Below, piece after piece: positions 23,076 to 27,625 of a DNA stretch of 27,625 nucleotides. The notes beneath the pieces were generated by a model. It saw nothing but the letters and a program-made list of their open reading frames with translations, was not told where the DNA came from and made no database searches. Each line of letters begins with the position of its first letter. Position 1 is the stretch's first letter. Origin of the DNA: Chloroflexota bacterium (GTDB lineage Bacteria; Chloroflexota; UBA6077); NCBI GenBank assembly GCA_021845945.1, contig JAJZRD010000028.1, positions 1 to 27,625 of the forward strand, given 5' to 3'. The translations under genes were made by a program, and so were the position numbers.

Positions 23076-23103
23076 GTAGGGGCGGTTCGCGAACCGCCCC
23101 TAC
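23076..23103. repeat. 28-bp palindrome GTAGGGGC-N12-GCCCCTAC, right of pfkA
   Basis: Perfect inverted repeat with core GGTTCGCGAACC, 38 bp after the pfkA stop and 36 bp before the MFS start. The 8-bp ends are identical to those of 22019-22046 and only the core differs. Probably a terminator or a REP-type element. Confidence 0.85.
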
Positions 23104-23139
23104 CGCAGAATAGGACGCAAGTTCGCGAAGCGGATCAAG

Positions 23140-24342
23140 ATGGAGCAGGGTCAGATCAGCAAGACGACCACCGGATGGCAGAGCCGGATGGTCCTGCTGG
23201 GTTGCTGTGCCACGCACCTGATTACCGACGGCTTGAACAACGCCGTCTACCCGCTCCTGCCCCTGATAGCCCTGGACCTCCAGCTCAGCTACACCGCCGT
23301 CGGCTCCCTCCGGACGGCCCTGATCGCCAGCACCAGCGCCCTCCAGATCCCGGCCGGCTACCTGGCCGACTGGATCCCCGAGACGCTGCTGTTGGGCGCC
23401 GGCATGCTCTGGATGTCGGTGGGCTTCGCCGCCCTGGCCCTGGCCGCCGGATTCTGGCAGCTGCTGCTCCTCATCACGGCCGCGGGCATAGGGGGCAACG
23501 TGCAGCACCCCGTCGCCACCGCCATCGTCTCCAAGGCCTACGAAGGAGGGGGACGGGGGAGGGCGGTCAGCAGCCTCAACTTCGCCGGCGACCTGGGAAA
23601 GGTGATCCTCCCCTCGGTGGCCGGGCTGGTAGCCCTCTCCTTCGGGTGGCGGGGAGCCATGCTGGCCCTGGGGGTCCTCGGCATGGTCGCCTCCCTCGGC
23701 TACGCACTGGCCGTCAGGAGGTTGAAGAGCGACGCGGGGCGGCAGAGAGCCACCGGCGAGAAGGTGAAGGGATGGGGGATCCAGAAGCCCCTCGCCTTCA
23801 CCCTGCTCACAGCCATCGGGATCATCGACAACAGCACCCGGGTGGGGGTTATGACCTTCCTGCCCTTCCTGATGACCGACAAGGGGCTGGACGCCGCCAG
23901 GGTAAGCCTGATGCTGACCCTGGTCTTCGCCTCCGGCGCCATCGGCAAGCTGGGCTGCGGTTTTCTGGCCGACCGCTTCGGCAACGTGGGGGTGATCGTC
24001 ATCACCGAGGCCATCACCGCCCTCGCCATCCTGACGGCGATCCCCGTCGACCCCCTCCTGCTGATCCCCGTCCTCGTGGCCATCGGCTTCGTGGGCAACG
24101 GCACCTCCTCGGCCCTCTACTCGGCCGTGGCGGAGATGGTGCACCTGGAGAAGCGGGCCCGAGGCTACGGTCTCTTCTACACCCTCACCCTGGGGGTCGG
24201 CGTCCTGGCCCCCCTCTTGTACGGGGCCCTGGCCGACGCGGCCGGAGTCCCCAGCTCCTTCGTGGCCATGGCCGCCATCACCCTGGCGACCCTCCCCATG
24301 GCCGTCCTCATGGGACGGGGCGACACCCTTGCCGTCAATTGA
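23140..24342 (+). CDS. MFS transporter, fosmidomycin-resistance (FSR)-like
   Basis: 400 aa with about 12 transmembrane helices. It starts after a short polar N-terminus with MVLLGCCATHLITDGLNNAVYPLLPLIALDL, the pattern of the FSR/CynX-like branch. The A-motif is GYLADWIPE in the first half and GFLADRFGN in the second. GNVQHPVATAIVSKAYEGGGRGRAVS, with a conserved HP, is typical of FSR-like permeases. Substrate is unknown; the family name does not prove drug export. ATG 23140 has only a weak ribosome site. It is 89 nt from ald, so they may be co-transcribed. Confidence 0.88.
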   Translation: MEQGQISKTTTGWQSRMVLLGCCATHLITDGLNNAVYPLLPLIALDLQLSYTAVGSLRTALIASTSALQIPAGYLADWIPETLLLGAGMLWMSVGFAALALAAGFWQLLLLITAAGIGGNVQHPVATAIVSKAYEGGGRGRAVSSLNFAGDLGKVILPSVAGLVALSFGWRGAMLALGVLGMVASLGYALAVRRLKSDAGRQRATGEKVKGWGIQKPLAFTLLTAIGIIDNSTRVGVMTFLPFLMTDKGLDAARVSLMLTLVFASGAIGKLGCGFLADRFGNVGVIVITEAITALAILTAIPVDPLLLIPVLVAIGFVGNGTSSALYSAVAEMVHLEKRARGYGLFYTLTLGVGVLAPLLYGALADAAGVPSSFVAMAAITLATLPMAVLMGRGDTLAVN

Positions 24343-24431
24343 CACCGGGGCTAGAATTTGGGCAGGGAGAAACCCGGGCGTTGCCGGCTGGCTCGTGCAA
24401 CCCGCGCCCAGCCTGGTTTGGAGGATCGACG

Positions 24432-25541
24432 ATGATCATCGGGGTGCCCAAGGAGATCAAGGACAACGAATACCGCGTGGCCGCCACTCCGGGTGGGGTG
24501 GAGCTACTGGCCAGCACGGGCCACAAGGTACTGGTGGAAACCCGGGCCGGCGACGGGAGCGGCTTCACCGACGAAGAGTACGTGCGCGCCGGGGCGATCC
24601 TGGTGAAGCACGAGGACGCCTACCGCGAGGCCGATATGGTGCTGAAGGTGAAGGAGCCTCAGCCCTCCGAATACGGGCTGCTTCGGGAGGGGATGCTGCT
24701 GTTCACCTATCTCCACCTGGCGGCTGAGCCGGAGCTCACCAGGGAGATGCTGGAACGGAAGGTCATCGGCATCGGCTACGAGACGGTGGAGTCGCCCGAC
24801 CGATCGCTGCCGCTGCTGATCCCCATGAGCGAGGTAGCGGGCCGGATGTCGATCCAGGTGGCGGCCCACTACCTGGAGGAGTCCCACGGCGGTCGGGGCA
24901 AGCTGCTGGGTGGCGTGCCGGGGGTGCGCCCCTCCGACGTGGTGATCGTGGGCGCCGGCACCGTCGGCACCAACGCCGCCAAGATCGCCCTGGGGATGGG
25001 GGCCCACGTCACCCTGATCGACCGAGATCTCCCTCGGCTGCGCTATCTGGACGAGGTGCTACACGGCAACCTGACCACCCTCGCCTCCAACCCCAGGAAC
25101 ATCGCCGGCGCCGTTTCCACGGCCGACGTGGTAGTCGGCTCCGTGCTGATAGCCGGGACCAAGGCGCCGAAGCTGGTCACCAGGGAGATGATCTCCACCA
25201 TGAAGCCGGGGAGCGTGGTGATCGACGTGGCGGTGGACCAGGGAGGCTGCATCGAGACCTCCCACGTCACCAGCCACAGCAACCCCACCTACCTGGTCAA
25301 CGGGGTGGTCCACTACGCGGTGCCCAACATGCCGGGGGCGGTCCCCAGGACCTCCACCTACGGTCTCTCCAACGCCACCCTGCCCTACGCGGCGCGGCTG
25401 GCGAAGCTGGGCTTCGCCGAGGCCGTTCGGCAGATGCCCGACCTGGCGAAGGGCGTCAACAGCTACAGGGGAAAGGTCACATACCAGGGGGTCGCCGACG
25501 CCTTCGGCCACGAGTGCGTGCCCCTTTCGAAGCTACTCTAG
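24432..25541 (+). CDS. ald: Alanine dehydrogenase
   Basis: NAD-dependent L-alanine to pyruvate plus ammonia, cytoplasmic, 369 aa, the usual length. ATG 24432 has GGAGG 8 nt upstream. The N-terminus MIIGVPKEIKDNEYRVAATP contains Arg 15, VKEP the substrate-binding Lys 74, and TYLHLA the catalytic His 95. The NAD-binding Rossmann loop is VGAGTVG near 173-180. The catalytic Asp lies in IDVAVDQGGC. The C-terminal pattern HYAVPNMPGAVPRTST is diagnostic for the family. It is convergent with trpB; a two-hairpin repeat separates them. Confidence 0.95.
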   Translation: MIIGVPKEIKDNEYRVAATPGGVELLASTGHKVLVETRAGDGSGFTDEEYVRAGAILVKHEDAYREADMVLKVKEPQPSEYGLLREGMLLFTYLHLAAEPELTREMLERKVIGIGYETVESPDRSLPLLIPMSEVAGRMSIQVAAHYLEESHGGRGKLLGGVPGVRPSDVVIVGAGTVGTNAAKIALGMGAHVTLIDRDLPRLRYLDEVLHGNLTTLASNPRNIAGAVSTADVVVGSVLIAGTKAPKLVTREMISTMKPGSVVIDVAVDQGGCIETSHVTSHSNPTYLVNGVVHYAVPNMPGAVPRTSTYGLSNATLPYAARLAKLGFAEAVRQMPDLAKGVNSYRGKVTYQGVADAFGHECVPLSKLL

Positions 25542-25564
25542 AACGAGACAATCCACTCTGAACG

Positions 25565-25645
25565 TGTAGTGGGGCGGGTCCTGTGACCCGCCCTACGCTG
25601 GCCCTGGTATCGTCCGGGCGGCGGGGCGCAAGACCCGCCCCACAG
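25565..25645. repeat. Two-hairpin dispersed repeat, copy 3
   Basis: The first hairpin is GGCGGGT-cctgtg-ACCCGCC, with ends GTAGTGGGGC and CCCTAC; the second is GGCGGG-gcgcaaga-CCCGCC. It fills the gap between the convergent ald (+) and trpB (-) genes. It ends 2 nt from the trpB stop, so it probably terminates both transcripts. Confidence 0.75.
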
Positions 25646-25646
25646 G

Positions 25647-27014
25647 TTAGCCGACCTTGGGCAGGTCGGCCAGGGCCTCCCGCACCTTGGCCTCCGGGTA
25701 CTCGTAGTCCTCCAGCTGGCCGCTGAAGTAGGCGTCGTAGGCGGCCATGTCGAAGTTGCCGTGGCCGCTCAGGTTGAACAGGATGGTCTTGGCCTCCCCG
25801 GTCTCCTTACACTTCAGGGCGGCGTCCACGGCGGCCTTCACGGCGTGGGCCGACTCCGGCGCCACCACGATCCCCTCCAGCCTCGCGAACTGCACGGCGG
25901 CGGCGAAGACCGCCGTCTGGGCCAGCGCCACGGCGTCGATCAATCCCTGGTCGTAGAGGGCGCTCACCAGGGGAGCCATGCCGTGGTAGCGCAACCCGCC
26001 CGCGTGGATGCCGGCCGGCATGAAGCCGTGGCCCAGGGTGTACATCTTGGCCACCGGCGCCAGCTTGGCGGTGTCGCCGAAGTCGTAGGCGAAGACGCCC
26101 TTGGTCAGGCTGGGGCAGGCCGCGGGCTCGGCCGCGACGAACTGAACCCTCTTCCCCGCCAGCCGGTCCTGCATGAAGGGGAAGGCGATCCCGCCGAAGT
26201 TGCTGCCGCCGCCCACGCATCCCACCACGACGTCCGGATAGGCGTCCACCTTCTCCAGCTGCTTCTTCGCCTCCTGCCCGATCACGGTTTGGTGCAGCAG
26301 GACGTGGTTGAGGACGCTCCCCAGGGAGTAGTGGGTGTCCTCCCGGGTGGCGGCATCCTCCACCGCCTCGCTGATGGCGATGCCGAGGCTACCCCCGGAC
26401 TCCGGATCCCTCTCGAGGATGGCGCGGCCGGCGGCGGTGTCGCGGCTGGGGCTGGGCACCACCCTGGCACCGAAGGTCTCGATCAGGGAGCGGCGGTAGG
26501 GCTTCTGGTGGTAGCTCACCTTGACCATGTACACCTTGCACTCCAGGTCGAAGAAGGAGCAGGCCATGGATAGGGCGCTGCCCCACTGCCCGGCACCCGT
26601 CTCGGTGGATAGCCGCTTAATGCCCTCTTTCTTGTTGTAGTAGGCCTGGGGCACGGAGGTGTTCAGCTTGTGGCTTCCGGCCGGACTGGCCCCCTCGTAC
26701 TTGTAGTAGATCCTGGCCGGGGTGTCCAGCGCCTTCTCCAGCTTTCGCGCCCGGTAGAGGGGCGTCGGCCTCCAGAGCCGGTAGATGTCCTGAACCTCCT
26801 CGGGGATCTCGACGTACCTCGCCCGGGAGACCTCCTGCTGGATCAGCGCCATGGGGAAGAGGGGCGCCAGGTCCTGGGGCCCCAGGGGCTGCCCGGTGGC
26901 GGGATGGAGGGGCGGATCCAGCGGCTTCGGCAGGTCGGCCGCCACGTTGTACCAGGAGGTGGGCATCTCGCTCTCGGTCAGCAGTATCTTGGTCGCACTT
27001 TGTGCAGCGTTCAT
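25647..27014 (-). CDS. trpB: Tryptophan synthase beta chain, TrpB2 type
   Basis: PLP enzyme joining indole and serine, cytoplasmic, 455 aa; the long length and the N-terminal block ([23 protein letters not shown]) mark the TrpB2 subtype, which often works without TrpA. Lys 116 in GSHKLNTS binds PLP, Glu 138 lies in [10 protein letters not shown], and GGGSN (268-272) holds the phosphate. LRYHGMAP and APESAHA are subtype-typical. ATG 27014 has GGAGAAGAG close upstream. No other trp gene is visible, so salvage of indole or a stand-alone role is possible. A Trp-type T-box leader upstream (about 27313-27608) shows regulation by uncharged tRNA-Trp. Confidence 0.94.
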   Translation of the reverse strand: MNAAQSATKILLTESEMPTSWYNVAADLPKPLDPPLHPATGQPLGPQDLAPLFPMALIQQEVSRARYVEIPEEVQDIYRLWRPTPLYRARKLEKALDTPARIYYKYEGASPAGSHKLNTSVPQAYYNKKEGIKRLSTETGAGQWGSALSMACSFFDLECKVYMVKVSYHQKPYRRSLIETFGARVVPSPSRDTAAGRAILERDPESGGSLGIAISEAVEDAATREDTHYSLGSVLNHVLLHQTVIGQEAKKQLEKVDAYPDVVVGCVGGGSNFGGIAFPFMQDRLAGKRVQFVAAEPAACPSLTKGVFAYDFGDTAKLAPVAKMYTLGHGFMPAGIHAGGLRYHGMAPLVSALYDQGLIDAVALAQTAVFAAAVQFARLEGIVVAPESAHAVKAAVDAALKCKETGEAKTILFNLSGHGNFDMAAYDAYFSGQLEDYEYPEAKVREALADLPKVG

Positions 27015-27037
27015 CTCTCTTCTCCAAGTAGGGTTTC

Positions 27038-27109
27038 TGTAGCGTCGGGGCTCGTCCCCGACGGTCCCGGGCGACATCCGCAACGTCGGGCACAGGGCCC
27101 GACGCTACA
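27038..27109. repeat. Two-hairpin dispersed repeat, copy 4, in the trpB leader
   Basis: Ends TGTAGCGTCGGG (27038-27049) and CCCGACGCTACA (27098-27109) are perfect inverted repeats. Inside, CGTCGGGG-ctcgt-CCCCGACG and CGTCGGG-cacag-GGCCCGACG form two hairpins. It lies between the T-box terminator and the trpB start, so it is transcribed in the leader. Confidence 0.75.
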
Positions 27110-27312
27110 CCGTTGAGATCCTCCAAGCCCGTGCTGCCTGTCGGTGAGGCAAAGGTGGATGCCGTTCAGGGGCGGCCGGTAGGCCGCCCCAACCGCCACG
27201 AGCCGGGTGAGGCACGCAGCCCTGCGCGGCGAGATCTGCAGCCGCAGGTCCCGCCGAGAGCCGCCGGCCCCACCCGTTCCATACCTTCCCGCTCCAATTC
27301 GAACCCCTTCAG
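27110..27312 (-). other. Untranslated part of the trpB leader
   Basis: About 200 bp between the T-box terminator and repeat copy 4. No gene is seen. It contains the perfect hairpin GGGGCGGCC-ggta-GGCCGCCCC at 27169-27190, another GC-rich stem that transcription must cross before trpB. Confidence 0.55.
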
Positions 27313-27351
27313 ACAAAACAAAAAGCCTCTCGTCCTAGGGACGAGAGGCTT
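27313..27351 (-). terminator. Intrinsic terminator of the T-box leader
   Basis: On the minus strand AAGCCTCTCGTCC and GGACGAGAGGCTT pair over 13 bp around a 3-nt loop (27323-27351), followed by a U-rich tail TTTTTGTTTTGT (27313-27324). This is the attenuator hairpin that the antiterminator competes with. Confidence 0.88.
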
Positions 27352-27608
27352 AGCCTCGTGGTGCCACCCCGGTTGCCAAAGGCAGTTCAACACCACCCCT
27401 GGCATCTCCTCACAGGTACGGGAGATAACAGTACCTCCGATACCCGGCGCCCTGATAACGGGGGCCAATCCGGCACGGCCTACTCGGGCTCGCCCTTTGG
27501 GCCTGCGACTCCCGGGTCCATTCGTCGACGCGCCTGGTGCCGGCTCTCACCTACCCCGGCTCTCTGACCCGCGGCGCTACCGCTTACTAGTCCCGTTCCA
27601 CGTCTTTA
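27313..27608 (-). ncRNA. T-box riboswitch, tryptophan specifier (tRNA-Trp)
   Basis: Leader RNA on the minus strand that senses uncharged tRNA. Stem I shows the AGTA loop-E strand (27585-27588), the CAGAGAG motif (27560-27566) and a GGTGAGAGCCGGCACC loop. The opposite strand has GAA-TGG-ACC, with TGG at 27518-27520 in the specifier position: a tryptophan codon. The T-box core GGGGTGGCACCACG lies in 27352-27374, and its TGGC bulge would pair with a tRNA 3' end GCCA. The terminator at 27313-27351 follows. It sits about 300 nt upstream of trpB, so the match of specifier and gene is strong evidence. The promoter is at or beyond the window edge. Confidence 0.9.
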
Positions 27609-27625
27609 CACGATGGATTGCCGTG

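Noticed and set aside
23071..24345. Minus-strand frame opposite the FSR-like MFS gene
   Set aside because: Gly/Gln/Asp-rich shadow; the plus strand gives a proper 12-helix protein.
24339..24357. TTGACA with TAGAAT upstream of ald as a promoter
   Set aside because: The two hexamers are only 7 bp apart, far too close for sigma-70 use.
16811..27109. Possible CRISPR array from the repeated palindromes
   Set aside because: Copies are single, kilobases apart, and not separated by regular spacers; no cas genes are present.

Overview
The window is GC-rich, densely coded bacterial chromosome with no rRNA, tRNA, phage, insertion sequence or CRISPR array. The gene set (DUF2851, DUF402/HD pair, short KdpD-like kinase, TrpB2-type tryptophan synthase, FSR-like MFS), a T-box leader, Shine-Dalgarno sites of the AGGAGG type and many GTAGGGGC-type palindromes fit a Chloroflexota (Chloroflexi) lineage. 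This placement is an inference from gene families and style; there is no phylogenetic marker gene in the window.

Left part (1-9.7 kb): a short KdpD-like histidine kinase and an OmpR-type regulator are followed by four helically phased GTTGAT/C repeats in front of a membrane-anchored protein. Then come a DUF2851 protein carrying in-frame repeat DNA, a DUF4838 glycosidase-like protein, an MFS transporter, a broken CoA-binding protein and an orphan TctC-type lipoprotein.

Middle part (9.7-20.1 kb): a rhomboid protease fused to a YggT-like tail; AcpS overlapping a three-domain acyl-ligase/carrier/PlsC protein, which look like partners in lipid synthesis; a GH1 glycosidase; a 44-codon unrecognised ORF; a flavin reductase; a ferredoxin, HD hydrolase and DUF402 protein that form a probable operon; and a GH5-like glycosidase.

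Right part (20.1-27.6 kb): a GNAT acetyltransferase; two divergent small ferredoxins with the same unusual cysteine pattern on either side of a CsoR/CstR-like operator; 6-phosphofructokinase; an MFS transporter; alanine dehydrogenase; and trpB2, read leftwards behind a T-box leader whose specifier reads TGG (Trp).

Several families of palindromic repeats sit at gene ends. One 98-bp element occurs twice in opposite orientation, each copy between convergent genes. A two-hairpin element occurs four times. 28-bp palindromes flank pfkA. A 50-bp perfect palindrome lies upstream of the first ferredoxin. The best candidates for new biology are the ferredoxin pair with its operator, the phased repeats behind the two-component genes, and repeat DNA lying inside a coding sequence and inside the Trp T-box leader.
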